This document shows, piece by piece, positions 1-13,534 of a stretch of 64,000 nucleotides of DNA. Source of the stretch: Rosellinia necatrix (taxonomy: Eukaryota > Ascomycota > Sordariomycetes > Xylariales > Xylariaceae); assembly GCA_021209875.1 (NCBI GenBank), contig JAGYVD010000010.1, forward strand, positions 1,178,001-1,242,000, in the 5' to 3' direction. How positions within the stretch are numbered: position 1 is the first letter of the stretch; each line of letters starts with the position of its first letter. The position numbers were made by a program, and so were the translations under genes. The notes beneath the pieces were generated by a model. It saw only the letters and a program-made list of their open reading frames with translations, was not told the DNA's origin and did no database searches.

Positions 1-429
1 CTCCAGCGACGGCCGGAGATCATCGAAGTTATTGTGGATGGTGGGGATGATGACTGTGACATCGTCCGCGGTGAATTTCGGCTTGTCGGGGATGGGCTTG
101 GACTTATACAGCCAGTGACTAAAGGTGTGGACGATGAGGCGCAGGTAGCGATGGATCCTAGTCCCCCATGTTAGATTTCCTGTTCCGGGGTGCCTGAAGT
201 ACACTACTTGCCGACTACTTCCTCGCTACCCGGCACACAGGTACAGGGAGCGGCGAATGGAGCAGCGAGTGTAGCAGCGGACGGGGATGGGGGATTTATT
301 TTGGACCAATGAGGGGTAGCCTTGCTTTACTCACCACAGAACCCAGAAAGTACACCACCAGAACTTGGCGGATGATAGGAACTCGAAATGCGAGAGGAAG
401 ACTCCCTCGAGATTACTGAACAGCTCCAT
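1..429 (-). CDS. Family 2 glycosyltransferase (polysaccharide synthase-like), 5' end only
   Basis: This is the N-terminal part of a gene that continues past the left edge. Exon 1 (429 down to 335) starts with ATG and encodes MELFSNLEGVF then FWWCTFWVLW, a hydrophobic first segment. A GTGAGT donor and a TAG acceptor flank an intron at 334-158. Exon 2 (157 down to 1) stays in frame and reads IHRYLRLIVHTFSHWLYK, then TADDVTVIIPTIHNNFDDL. The segment beginning DVTVIIPT matches the first strand of the GT-A fold in membrane glycosyltransferases of family GT2 (hyaluronan/Cps1-like polysaccharide synthases of fungi). Such proteins sit in a membrane and polymerise a sugar from a UDP-sugar. The catalytic DXD and QXXRW motifs lie outside the window, so the product cannot be checked. 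It may be the fungal GT2 needed for growth on solid surfaces, but that is inference. Confidence 0.72.
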
Positions 430-3400
430 ATTGGTCCTTGTGCCGACGGAGAAGGGCCAATGGCAGCGGGGAGGGTGCGCAGAGAGGGGAGACGGCGGGA
501 ATGAAGTATTCCGGAGGGTGATAGAATGGGGTGCGGGCAGGATTATCTAGCGCGTTGCCGATGCTTCTCATGTGGGTGGGGGAAGGGAAGAGACAGCCTG
601 GAGGCCTTCAAAGGTGCCTTTGTCGTATGCGGCAGGTACAGCGGAAAGACTGGGCTCGGTCTGGTGGACGTGGGGATCTCGTCGTCTAATAACGCAAGCC
701 TACCAGTCTCTGTCACAGACGGACGGTGCCGAGCTAGCTCATGAACTGTTTATGTGTGCGGCTGGGGTTGGTTGGCGAGGAGAGTCACTGGGGAGGAATG
801 CTACGAAAGCTGCCTCCTATGACGGGATTCGGCCGTGGTGGGCGAGAGGGACGCGTGAGCGCGAGGGGAGGCAGGATGGGTAAATAATGGTCAATAGTGA
901 CTAGGTGACGGGCAGTGTGGAATGTTGGGTGCCCTGGTGGTGGATGACGGGCAGAGGCCGGTGTGATAACCGTATAAATATCGATGGGTGGAAGGCTCTC
1001 ACGGCAAGATATGACGCAACATGCGCGGATGCTCGCCCGGGCAAGAGAAATTAACGGGAGGATAGACGACAATGGTCCCGTAAAAAACAGACAGCCTTAT
1101 ATGGAATGTTGCCGGTATCGTAAGTTTGACCTCCTGCTGTTGGTCTGGCAAAAGGCTACAAGTGAGCGTTGAAGGCAGAGGGCAGGAGGAATCGCAAGCT
1201 AAATTACAACAACCATGCGCCGCTGGCTGGCCAAAGAGGATTCAAACGAATGAAGTCATATACTAATAGGCAATGGACGATGGACCCTGGAGAGATGCAG
1301 AAACAGTCATCGACTGGCTATAACGAAGGAAGTTGTCGACCTAGATATATGGCCTAGGCCGTGGAGGAGACAAGGATATATAGGCAGATGGTTCCAATTA
1401 AGACGATGCGTTGATATCAGTCCTGCCTACACACACAATCCGTCCGAGCATTTGCATGTACATCAAACTAGGGTACTCCCCGGGTAGGTAGAAAAGAAGT
1501 AGCCCAGCCCTTGTTATGCATAGGCATGTATGTGCCTTAGGTAGCAAAGGAAGAGTATAATCCATTGCAAGCAACATGTATGAGTGGGTTGCCCTCGATA
1601 GTGCAGGGGTAGGTCAGACTAAGATTCCAGAGGAGAACATATACGGACGGACGTAGTACTACTAGGTGTCGTAGTAAATCAAATAAGAAATAACCACTCT
1701 CGGACCAATGTCGATATTTCCTCTCTCTCTAGGGACTGATTGTATTTGGCCAACATCCCCTACCCTGACCTGCCCTATGTAGGTACGAAGTACCTCTCCG
1801 GTGGCTGATGGTTGCACTCGAGGGGCATTTGTTCGGGTGACGTGGGAGTTACATGTACCTACTGTGAACATAGCAGTCGAATCAAAGCAACAACTAGCTA
1901 GCCAGAGGGCAGCCAAATGCCTACCTCCATCGAGTAAGATGTTAGTGCCTTATGGGAGCTCTGGACTAAGCTACACATGGTTACTAGATTAATTCCTACC
2001 CACCATACTAGGTTGTTTGAACGATTGAGCCGCTGGAGTTATGCCGCTACTGTAAGTACAGTATACCAACTCCCAATTGTGCTCTCATACACTTCCGAGT
2101 TAGGGTAGCCAGCTAACTAGGTAGTGTAGGGACTAATGTAGTTCAAGCCCCCTCTCGCAGAGCCTTGAAAGCGCCTTGAAAGAGGAGGAGGAGGGGGGAC
2201 TAGTGATATAAGTGGGGCTTCATTCAGTGCACTAAGGGCATTAACAAGGCGGCATCTGTATACTAAGTAAAATGTGCCCACCTGTAGGCTAGGCTTGATG
2301 CTACGGTACAGCACTATTCTAGTTGTGATAATTCGCTGAGAATACATATACATATCTAGTTGTAAGTGAGATGGAGAACGCCGGGAAACCCCTCCCTGGC
2401 CATAGCCAGCACTGTGCGGTTGTAAACACATTATTACCAGGTGTGTAGCAGGGTCCTCGCTAGTTACCGGTTTGTAACCTCTACCGTATTTCTTGCCGCT
2501 TGCCCCTCTCGTCGGGTTTCCGTTGTGTCTATGCATGTTCCACCGAAGAGACAAGGCCTCTGTGGGTTAATAACGGCAAATCTAGATGTACCGTATTGGT
2601 ACGGGTCTAGTATTTGCACCATCTATCCGATCCAGGATCTGGGCCACAGGCATATCACTGGGCGAGACGGAAGTAGCCTCTCCCATAGTCCACGATTTCG
2701 AATTTTGCCACTGGCGGTAGCAACAGTTACCATAGATAGTAATAACTACCCAGCGCTCGGTTTGTGACGATCACGCGACCAGCCGCCGTTCGACGTTCAG
2801 GACGGGAAGATCCGGCGGTCACGACGAATTAGACCTGACGAATATCCAAGCAAATAATGAATATGATCAATTGTAATTGTCGTCCCGTTTCCGAGTGGAT
2901 TGTCGATATTACTTGGTAAGGTGTGGTATATGCAACAAGTCTTGAGTGTCAGTGGCCTTTCTTTTTGAGATGCTAATTTGGCCACCTGTGAATAATAATA
3001 AGGGTCTCTCATACCTGCACTCCAGTGGGGCCAGGCAGCTCAATGGGTGCTAAGATGCTGTGGTTACTAACTAACTACATATCTAGTGTAGGTTAGAAGA
3101 CAAAAATGTGAACAAGAACACCTTTGAAATTTGGAGAACCGAAACCGGACTATTCGGACCATCCTTCATATTGATTCCATGCTTTCACCGACAATTACTT
3201 ACTTACTGTGAAAGTCGCTAATAATCGCCGGTAGCATTGCATCGACGTCTAGATGCGTTTCTGCTTCTTTGTCCGGCCGAGGTGGCCCAGTATTTTCGTA
3301 ATCCAGGCGAAACCGGCAAATCGATTCCCGATTACAGGCTCGGAGCCGTCTCCGATAACTACAGCGGCTGAAGTTTTCTGCGGTGGCCCCATGAGGCACA

Positions 3401-6000
3401 GAGTCCGTGACAAAGCCAGCAAGCGAGAATTGGCATGGGCAACGCACATCTTGACAATTTTGAGGGGAAAAAAAAAATTATTAGATAAAAAAAATTTGCT
3501 TTGGGTCTCGGCCCATTGTCCCAAGCCCATGGCACGACTAGCCGGCGAGGAAGGGGAAAAACGGAGCAGCTGCCCGTTTCGAGGTCCCTGCCCTGAACAT
3601 TACTCAGAAATAACGGACTCGTCTCTCGTTGCACCGCTCCGTGCTCACCGTGATCGGACTACGATGCTATTGCCGCTCACTATGTGTTATGCGTTCTTTG
3701 CAGGGGACTGCCGGCTCCTAGTTGCATGAGAGGGGACTAGACCAGTATGGGGTTGTTTGGATAGACTAGGTACAAGGCAGTATGTGTGCAAGTAATTATG
3801 AGGCTCTTGAAGGGTAAGTGATGCATCCCGTCTCCGACCCACACTCGATCTGAATCACGATTGTGATATCGGCCGTTGGATGGGCGACAAGTTTCCAGGG
3901 GCTGTCACAAGAAACGGTATAAGTGCAGGTGACATATGGCGAAGGATTCTACACAGAAAGACAGCACACGTTGACGCGTATAGATACTAAAAAGAATTAC
4001 ATACCTCGCGTTGGTGGAAAGTATGTTGCTTGGAACAAGGGTCAGTGTCGTTCGTTCCCTGTCGGTCAAGCCGTTGCAGCATCGTGGCATGTATGCGCAC
4101 ACACGCACGCACGCGCATGCCTTGCCGATTTCCTATATCGTATACTCTTCTTGAGACAAGCATGTGGGAAGCATGTAGTGTATGTATCCACGCTCAGGCA
4201 CAACACCGCCATGACACCCTTCGTAGCCGAGTGAAACACTGGTAAACCCTGGAGAAACGTAGCCGGAGGGGATGGGAGTTAATGGCGATTGACACGTTCT
4301 ATTGTGTAGTGACGTCTGCTAGCTGTAGTGTATTTACGGCGATTCCCAGCAGCCTGGCGTAACGTCCTAGCTCATGCCCTGGTGGTTCATTCTCCCACCC
4401 TCGTTTATACTCGACCCTCTAATCGCATGGGCGCCGCACACCCCCAAGAGGCGACGTGGGATTCAGTACAAGGTCAATTCATCCCGGCAGAAGGCATTGG
4501 CCACGGTGAAAGCCTCATCAGATCTGTGCGTCATTGCTAGCCTGATCTCGCGGGGGGCATGAAAACTCTCCCACGCCCATGAGGGGCCGTGACGTGCATT
4601 CCGGGATATGTAACGTAGAGCTTCCATATAGGGGAGTGTAGCACATTGCCATGCTTTTGCTTCAAACGAACCATAGCCCAAGAGCCACAACCCCTGCACT
4701 TATATCTTAGAAGCCGGATAAAACCACCCAATGTAGATATATAGACACCTGCGCATCGTACGTTCATCTAGCGCCCAAAATATCCGAAAAGGCAACCGAA
4801 GAATGAGAGGAATCTCGACATCCGATGAGCTCTTGTACATGCATCGTTCAAGCAGATAAGGTGTGTTTTAGGATGGTGGAAATAGGGACGATCGACGGCG
4901 TCGCAGTTGAGCCTAGTCTAAAATAGGTATCCATCAACCCATCGTGATGGAGGTTGGGGTAACGGTAACCTTGGCCGATCTTGAAGGCATTGGCCAATGA
5001 TGAATTGTACCGCACCGGTGAATCTCCGCCGTGTCTATTGCTGAATGAGTTCCGAAAACTTGACCGAAAATCTTGACCGAAAACCAACTTGATACCGAGG
5101 ATGAGCGTATCCTCCCTGGCACTTGGCCTTGGCTTTGTGATTCTAGGTCTCCCAGTAGAATCAGACGTTGTGGCATGCATACTCTGGCGTGGTAATATAC
5201 CCGAGACTACTACTTATGCTCAATGGGAAAGCTGTGAGACTGCGGCTGTGATGAATTCCAACTAGGTATGTAGCCCTCCGACATCGACCGTATACCACAC
5301 AGAGTTAGCATCTAGGTACTTCTCTCGACGGCCGCTTCGACCCGACCACGACTTCTGCGTATCCACTGTCATAGAGCCGGAATATCGAGGCTTAATTCCC
5401 GTGCCGCATCACATCTTCGACGGACAGACTCCTCCTTAGGTACATGGTAACCAAAGTACTTCGTCGAACCTAGTTCTCCCTTCCGTTTGCAAGTACTCAT
5501 TCAGGACCTGCCAAAAGGAAGACGGGATGACAAGGCGTATGAGGACATTGTGGAATGATATCGGTTGCCGTAGTAGTAATGGACAGGCATTTGTAGTTAC
5601 ATTCCAAATCGGATCGGAATGCACAGCGAACCGTTGGTGAATCATACGTTGTAGGCAATAAAGGCGAAATGAGTTACAAGCAACCTTGTAACTAGTGCAG
5701 TGGGTTGTCGAGACCTTTCCCTAATCCATTTAGTGTCCGCATTGTTTCCTTAGCAGGAGTTTTATTTAGTGTAGGATGGTTTCAAGTATGTACACACTCG
5801 GAAATCTCCATCCAGTACCTACGAAGAATGAATGGACAAGTACAAGTAGGTTAGCTACACCTGTGATAGCTCTTGGCTGTATAAATATAAATTAAGTGTA
5901 AAGAGGTGCCCATAACTTGGGCAATGCGCTCAAATTCTTGGCTAAGTGTTAATAATCAGCACGCGCCGTGACGGTCGCGATACCCCGGCACTTACTTTGC
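430..6000. other. Intergenic, no gene recognised
   Basis: The first part of a gene-poor stretch that follows the glycosyltransferase start. Only short reading frames occur, they overlap on both strands, and none resembles a known family or assembles across plausible splice sites. The 430-1000 part is presumably the promoter and 5' leader of the leftward glycosyltransferase gene. A few short homopolymer runs occur, for example an A-rich stretch near 3470-3495. No tRNA, transposase or terminal repeat was seen. Confidence 0.5.
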
Positions 6001-9000
6001 CTCCTAGTATCTTGCACAAACTGGTATTTACAGATAAAGGGAGGAAAAAAAAAAAAAAAAAAAGGGTATATCTATATGCGTGCGTACTTAGCTGTACAGT
6101 ATACTCGTGCGCTCGGTTACTTATCTGAGGAAAAAACCGTAACCAGCCCGGCAGTGAAGCAAAACATTCATACCCTTGCCGATCAAAAAAAAAATTTTAT
6201 ATCCAAGTTGTGGGATGATATCACATCCCTCCAAAAACCACAATCAGAGTGCATGGGGAATGAATGAGTTGCCTAGTTAGGTTGCTCGCTCAGAACCTGC
6301 CCTGTTGATCAGCCCTGTTGAAACCGATGTAGTCCTACGATAGTAGTCATCAAAGGCAAATGTTTTATATCCGCCAACATCAACTCATGCCAGCCATGGC
6401 GTGCGACTATCATTTATCGCCATGGTATTCCCCAGATGCGCCCAAGCGCTACGCTGGGTGAAAAACCAGCCATTAGCTACCTCTTTGTCTCCTGCTTGGG
6501 ACCTAAATCTCTCGAGGCCAAAAAATAAAATAATTATAGTTAAATAAATAAATAACTGGCTTACAAGTGCTTTCTCTATCTCTTTCTCTATCTCTTTCTT
6601 TATCTCCCCATCTTTCTCACAGCTCTTAGGGAAGCTTATATCTATTAGGAAACGAGGTTACGTGTTTGACAGCGTGTTTGACGCGATATCCACGGCCGAA
6701 TTACTACTCGTATACCTAGCTACGTAGGTGGGGTTCTGAGTCCTGCAACAAGGGTTTGTGGGGAGCGGGCGGACCCATTCATCGTCTAGGATTGGAGTTA
6801 TTATTACTTGATGAGGACATTGGAGCTCTCTAGCGCGAATGGCACCCGAAGTTGATCTTTTAGCGTGGCCCACCCGGCCGAAGGAATCTTGAAGGGGCAG
6901 AGGCGACGATTGGCATCTGCAACCACCAAGAAGCAAGCCCTACAGCGTTCACACGTGCGAAGACAAAAGAAGCAGGTCACTGGGCCTTGTCGCTACAGGC
7001 CCGCCCGTGTACGGAACCTAGCTGGGGTATTCGGCAGATTATGAAGTTGCCTTCGCCAAACCCAGGGTAGATACAGCTGTCAGTGGTCGATGTCACAAGG
7101 GTGTCCAGACAGGTTCACCAGGCTCACCAGGTTCAAGTAGCCGCCCAGTCCGTTCCGTGCGTCACGCTGTGTATCCATGTCGGTGGTTTTTTTTTTCCCT
7201 CTTTTTTTTTTCTCTTTGTGACCACCGATGACGAGTCAACATACTCGAGCGAGCAGGGAATGCACGCAGAAGGCGTGACCGTATGAGCTGATGTTACAGG
7301 AAAGAAACAAGCAAGAAAAATTCATTATGTGACGGCCACAGCTAATATCCCCGTCCCTGCTTTGAGCAGTCTGACCTCAGTTGCTTCAATATTCCACAAG
7401 AACCCAGGAACGGCCGAGCGATAACCGCGTGTTATTTATCGAATTAACCTAGGTTAACCTGGGTTAACGGCGAGGTGTGTCTGTGTCTGTGTCGTGTACT
7501 ATGGTACAGAACACTAGAATTGCTCGGAATGAATACATAGATGAATGCAGGGACTAGATAGGTCCACTTAAAAAGGATCTCCCCCTGTCCGTGGTGATAC
7601 CGGGGCGGCCGTGTTGCGGAAAGATTCTCGAAGGTTGTGAAGATTAACCCCCGGGTATTTACTTTGTATTCATATGCTGGCTAGTAGGATAAACGGAGGG
7701 AGGTTGGCCGGGCTTCCTGTTGATAGCCTTCTGACAGAGCACCACTCATACCGAAGTAGATGCCTTACTATAACTCTGATCTCCCAGAGATACAGATATA
7801 CGTATGTACGCATGTACGCATGTATCAGTGTATCGTTAGGACTATGGTTCACCAACTATTTTGCGGGTTAGGTTAGTAGGATTCAGTCCGAGGGAGAAAA
7901 AGGCTCGGATGCTGCTGTCCCACACAACCGAAGCACGTTCGCTTGAGTCGATTAGGTAGGTGACAGGGGCCGGGGATACACACCAGTCTCTGCTGCAGAA
8001 ATGGCTCTTCATTATCTCGACCACCTTCTTATTGGATGGTATGAACGTGTTGCGTCCCTACATGGTACGTAGGGTAGCGACTGTTCCTCGGCCTTCGCGA
8101 AGGGCACGGCTTCGAACGCCGCGGGGCCTTCCCTCCTTCTATTCTTACGTACATGGTATTACCCTCTCATTTGGGCGCTGGGCTACATTCGGACGTGCCT
8201 CTCATCAGCCTTTGAAGGCACGTCCCGTCTTTCCGCCCTCGTGGACGAATTGGCTTCTCGATGACAGCATCGGCACACCTGCCTGCCTGCATTTGGCACC
8301 TCCTGTCTCCTCTCACAGTGAAACCTTGGTTTAGATCCAAGATAACCTTACGCGGCCCACTGCGGGAGGGCCGCGGAAGCATCCAGATGCATCCGGCCAA
8401 GGAGACAAGATGATGTGCGTCTGCAGAGTTTTTGCGGCGAAACGACTGCATGCAATGACTGAGTCTACAGACTATACCCGCCGCTACGCTACGCTACCGA
8501 TTTGAGAAATGCGAGCTCTCATCCCAACCCTTTCGACCTCATGGCGTATGGCGTTGCGCCGGATATGCCAGCAGGTACCTAGTCACCATATACCTAGCCT
8601 ATATGACGCACGATTCTTTGCCTAGGTGCATATGCAGCAGCGCCGAGTGTGAGCGAATTAAGTCTGCCTGCCGATGATGCGGACCCCATCGCGAATAGGA
8701 CGGTCAACGCAACGTTTTCGTCGTCGTTTGGCGCTGAGTCGCAAGGCAAGTCGGGGGAGAAGCAGGGAAAGCGCAGGGGCAAAAAGCCAGATCAAGCATG
8801 TCTCTCGTTTCTGTTATATCTCAACCTAATATCTTCCTAGATAAGAGATGGTTCAGCCTGTGACGCATACAGGACGGCGCTCAGGCTTCCTCTGCGGAGT
8901 GAGCCCCCAATTTCCCTGTTCATGAGCGCACGTTGACCTCATCAACCCGTTGCATATGGCGGTCAAGGCCAGAAGCCCTCTGCCTCGTACCCGCTCACTA

Positions 9001-11300
9001 CATCCTTAGGGGCCTACTTCGTTGCAAAAGCAGTGCTAATGCGGAAATAGGCAGCGTGATCGGACCTAATGATCTTAGTGTTTTTGTTTTGCATGACCAT
9101 TCTGCTTCTACACTATTACAAGACCCTTCCTCGTCCAAAAGAAGAAAAAAAAGAGAGGGAGAGAGGGTGGTGACGATGGTGCTTCATGGGGTGGGTGATC
9201 GAGTTGTGGCAAACATGGATAGACTCGGCTCGCGTCCCATGACTGGGATGAGATCAGACGACCGAGTATTTCTTCCAATGGGCAATGCCCGCCTGCTGCT
9301 GAGCGCCAATCAAGGACGATAGAAGACGGCCACCTTGGCCAATTCAGTGGCAACCATCGCTCCAGCCGTGAGGGTTTCGTGGCAAGCCACCCGGGCTACT
9401 CCAAGGCTAGCAATGGGCCACTGAACAAGAGCGACGATGAAGGGCTCACGAGGCAACAACAACCTCTCATCGATCGTGACAAGCGACGAAGTATCGTGAA
9501 AGTACACTCTACGAAACCAACAACAAGTTGGCTATCCTACCAAATGTGCTCTGTGGAAGCTGCCAGCCGCGAATAATCATCGTTTATTGCCACCTCCCAC
9601 CCCTCTCGTCGTCGTCATGTGGGCAGGTCATTCGCTATCCACCCCTGACAAAACAGAGATCTTCACCACTTTCGTCGTCGCGGAGGGGCACCGGGAATCA
9701 CGGATGACCACTCACGAGAGTCTAGAACTGCTTTCACGAGGCGATCTCCGCGAAAAATGGATATGGCATTCGGGTAGGCCTCGATAAAGGCCCGAACCGG
9801 CGCATGACCAGAATGGCCCAACGAATCGTTGGGTACTTTCTGAGCTTGGCGAAAATCCGGGGCTGCATGGAGGGAATAAACAACCGCGTGATGCTTCCAC
9901 GGCCGCTAGGCGCGCCAGAGGCTATGTAATCAGCTCTCCCGACGATTAAAGGACAGACTCCGAGTTACTGGTTCAATAACGGCGGGAACCGGCTTGAGGT
10001 AGAGGCGCTGACTGTCTGGAGATGGTGTAGATCTTCGGGCTCGCTTAGGTTCGAACTATTTCTTTTTTTAACATATGTGATTACAAGGGTTAGAAGTTGT
10101 GAGGCAAAGACTCAGGTGGTGATCCGGGGGATATGAGTCGAGAATGGAGTAGAGATAAACAAGTAATTTGGTAGAATTTAGGATGTAGTAGTCGGCAGTA
10201 GTATGAGCCATGATATGACATCTACTAGAATTAAGTAACGGGGATAGTGGGTGAAGCACCTAGTCCTGATGTTGTTAGATTCTCGTTTAGCGGTTATTTA
10301 ATGCCCCTGAAAAGAAGTAAATCAAGCATCCTCGGCTGTCTCGAACCCTACCCCATGTTCTTTGCCCATTCGATTGGATCTGTCACTTAATTACACGTAC
10401 GATGCATACTCAAGAATAATAGTTAAATAGCGGGCAGCATGATCTGAGTTCGGTGGCATGGCTGACCGCTGCGAAGCCCGTGTGTATCTCGACGGAATAT
10501 ATCTCTCGCTTTATCGGCATTCGCGGCTCGCTTGCTACATCCTGTGGGATTCCCCTTCATAGGAGTTGGCAATACCAGCTGGACACGTTAGCCCTGAACG
10601 AGCAACCTTACACCAACAATAAACACGGTGGGTTTATGAACACTACTCTTTTAAGAGCTTTCTGGACTATGACACTCTATCCAAAGGATCGGAGTGTTTG
10701 TAACGAAGCCGTCATGGACTTATTTCCTTGCTTTCAAAGCTCGGAGGTGCTTTCACCCGAATACTCACAATAGCAACGGCGAGACACAAGTTTCATAATA
10801 CGTTTTAACTGATACGTTTCCCTACCAAGCATCCCCATCCCCGTTCCAACCATCGTATTAGCTGCTAATAACTACCTACCAGAGCGCGCCCTAGATAGGG
10901 TGCTTCGTCAAGCGCACCAACGGCTAGCGGTAGCCATGGTGGAGAAGAATGTCGTATCTCTCACGAGATACTATTCGCTCGGACTATTAACATCCCCCAG
11001 GTGGATGATAATTGATTTCTGGCTTCGCTAAAGATGTATCGTTGCCACGGTCTCACTGTCATGGTCTCACTGCATTGGGCTGTCCAGCGACGGATTTCTG
11101 AACAGATATTAACCTCAATCTATCTGGTGTCTTTCTGCCCAATGGCTTAACTAGGTAGGAATTCCTTGAGCTATATGACGGCGGGCATGGTACGGGAATG
11201 CCGGCGGGATCCCGGAGGCGGCATGCCTGCCTCTCTTTCCTTTCGGCAAGGGCTTCTTAATGTCTAGTAAACGACGACTATCGATGGTCGCTCAACGCCT
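6001..11300. other. Intergenic, no gene recognised
   Basis: A continuation of the gene-poor block. It contains an A18-class homopolymer near 6044-6063, a pyrimidine microsatellite at 6570-6605 and T-rich runs near 7187-7211. Frames of 100-130 codons occur (for example 7960-8334 and 8933-9322), but their composition is not protein-like, they have no homology I recognise, and they are covered by opposing frames. I see nothing further that can be supported. Confidence 0.45.
6570..6605. repeat. CT-rich microsatellite (TCTCTATCTCTT type)
   Basis: The unit TCTCTATCTCTT recurs with small variations, forming a polypyrimidine run on the plus strand. It lies in gene-free DNA. Confidence 0.75.
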
Positions 11301-12145
11301 TAGTGCGAGGAAAGAGAGGCATTCGACAGTAAAATGGCCCCCTGGCAAGTGTGGTCTTTGGTTCGTTCGGCAAGGTGTGATATTTCACACCGACGTCTCA
11401 CCAACACCCTTTTTCGATTAAACCGGTGAGATGCGTCCGGCGATCGAGATCCATTGCATGGGCCGAGATGTTTCACTGATACGCCCTGGGGACATATCAT
11501 TCGCGTCATGCCATGCCATGCCATGCCGTGCCGTTGCGACTGCAGGGTGCGTCCATGCGCCGGGCTTTTCTCCGATGCTACACCCACCAGCCGCCATGGA
11601 CGGTACTAGACTCTCGGGAACGTCGCCGGTCGATCGCCCATCGGCCATGCGGAGGGGTGCCAAGGAAATGGACGCCTGGTATAACGACACCTACATATCG
11701 CGCCCGGCTGCAAGATGGACCAGGATTCGGGTCGTATATGTTCGTCGCGGATGCAACCAGCGGGTTGCCAACCAAGGGTGCCTGGAGGTTGGATTATGCG
11801 ACGTGACTTGCACCCTCCCTTCGCCCATGCGCCGACTAGCCACCTGCTGGGCTGGGTTGCGAAAAGCAGAGGCCGTTTTGCAGCCGGAGACAAACGTCGC
11901 TTTTGCGAGCGACGAGTCAATCAATAAGATGCGTCTACGTGTGCCGCAGCGTTGGCAGCGTATGAGCTCGAGCAGAGGGCATGAGCACACACAAATACGT
12001 ATGCATTCTCTTCCTCGAGTTGATAACAGATTGGTTCGCATAAAGCAGCATTTCTACAGAGTGGACTAATAGGAATTTAGCATATTTTCACATATTCGCC
12101 GCGCGTGAGGGGTGACCTTCGTCAAGGGGGTACTTGTACTAAGCC

Positions 12146-12239
12146 CAAAGGAAAAAAAAAAGAAAAAAAACCGAAAAACGAGGACGAGAAGAAAAGAAAA
12201 AAAAGAAAAGAAAATAGAAGAAAAAAAGAAAAAGGGAAA
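12146..12239. repeat. Purine-only tract (poly A with G)
   Basis: About 90 bases that are almost entirely A and G on the plus strand, made of A runs broken by G, CC or ACG. Frames through it give only lysine/arginine/glutamate strings, so it is simple-sequence DNA and not coding. Confidence 0.8.
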
Positions 12240-13123
12240 TGTCATCTCCGCGGCCACACGACTTCACGCTTCCAATGCCGATAGACTTAATATTGGCTAA
12301 TAGTACTCAGCACTATTTAAACAACGGCTGGAGGCGTTGCATCCCAACGGTATAACAGGAGATCATGGCCGCTGGTTGCAATGGGATGCATGATAACTAT
12401 CTTGCCTGGCACGATTCCCCAGAGGTGGAAGATGCCCGACTGTGGGCAGGGTATACTATGGGTGATTAGAGTTAAATGCTCAACTGCCTATAACTAACCC
12501 TACTTACTTACATGGTAGGTAAGTAACTTTACTCTCTATATTAGAGAGGCAGATCATGTGATTGGCATGGGAATAACTGCGTACAGTCTTTCTTCCCCTA
12601 TTTTCTGGAATTACTGGTCTAAGTATAGGTGGGTGGATACTTACTACTTACTGGGCACTACGCTTCTTCGTGCAACGGATGAGTAAGGAAACCAATAGCG
12701 ACGGAATCCCAGCCGGCTCGAGGTTTGTTCCGGGCTCCCGTCCAGACCAATAGCTCCAGCGCGTTCCCAGCCACCCTGGTGGATCCTCCAGATAAGCGTC
12801 GACTCGGATAAGTGTAGGCGGTCAGTGAGCTTCCTCGTCAATACGCCGGAGAGGGTTTAGCGTGTCCCGAATGGAGTTAATAACTCACTACAAAGGGGAG
12901 AACTCCACACTATCCCCCTTGCACGTATTCGGCACGCCGTCAAGGCCCACCAGGCTTCTGCCTAGGAAGGGTAAGTGCTGTGCACGCTAACTCATCAGGG
13001 GCTGGTGTTGCGCCGATAGACCCTCCTGCCGGGTTCCGAGCCTGGTCGCCCGTTCTCTTTCCCCTCTTTTTGGGACGCGGTCAGGCCAGGCCGCCTTTCC
13101 TCTTCCACGTGCGAGTCGAGCTG

Positions 13124-13175
13124 CTCGCTTGCTCGATTGCTTGCTTGCTTGCCTCCAGCTGCTCGCTCGATTGCC
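13124..13175. repeat. CTTG/CTCG tetranucleotide-like repeat
   Basis: GCTTGCTTGCTTGCCT and GCTCGCTCGATTGCCT units alternate here. This is an imperfect tetranucleotide repeat in noncoding DNA. Confidence 0.6.
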
Positions 13176-13357
13176 TACTGCCAGCTTGCGAAGGTGAGGT
13201 GAGGCCAAGTGATCGTCTTTAAACCGACCTTTGGAGACAGCTTTCGGGCGAATAACAAACGGCCTCGACTCCAGCGAGACGGAATGAGGCTGAGGAATGA
13301 TCGTCTTGTTCCGCCCACGTCTCCAATAAACTCGCTCGTGCGTTTGTGCTTGTTTAT

Positions 13358-13390
13358 TTGTTGTTGCTGCTGTTGTTGTTGTTGTTGTTT
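13358..13390. repeat. (TTG)n microsatellite
   Basis: About ten TTG or TGC triplets in a row, mostly pure. It lies about 1.3 kb upstream of the ATG at 14718 and is not part of a supported reading frame. Confidence 0.8.
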
Positions 13391-13445
13391 GGCCTCGTCT
13401 TTGTCATCTTTGTCATCTCACGCACACATTGCCCCTTCGCTCATC

Positions 13446-13534
13446 GCCCATCACCTCGTTGCTTATCACCCACCCATCACCTCCCCATCACCTCCCCATC
13501 ACCTACCCATCACTTCATCAAGGGCCCATCATCC
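13446..13534. repeat. CCCATCACCT minisatellite
   Basis: The decamer-like unit CCCATCACCT occurs about five times with small spacers, then degrades into CCCATCACTT and CCCATCATCC. It is a tandem minisatellite next to the (TTG)n tract. Confidence 0.75.

Noticed and set aside
3253..3729. 158-codon frame on the plus strand with overlapping minus frames
   Set aside because: The frame crosses poly-A runs and has no family resemblance; both strands are equally open, which suggests chance.
10045..10060. GGTTCGAACT considered as a tRNA B-box
   Set aside because: No matching A-box or cloverleaf could be folded around it.
11431..12069. 212-codon ATG-started frame on the plus strand
   Set aside because: Several opposing frames cover the same DNA, codon content is not protein-like, it begins near CATGC repeats, and I see no domain.
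13446..13534. Regular CCCATCAC repeats considered as a CRISPR array
   Set aside because: Units are contiguous with no unique spacers, and the genome is eukaryotic; it is a minisatellite.
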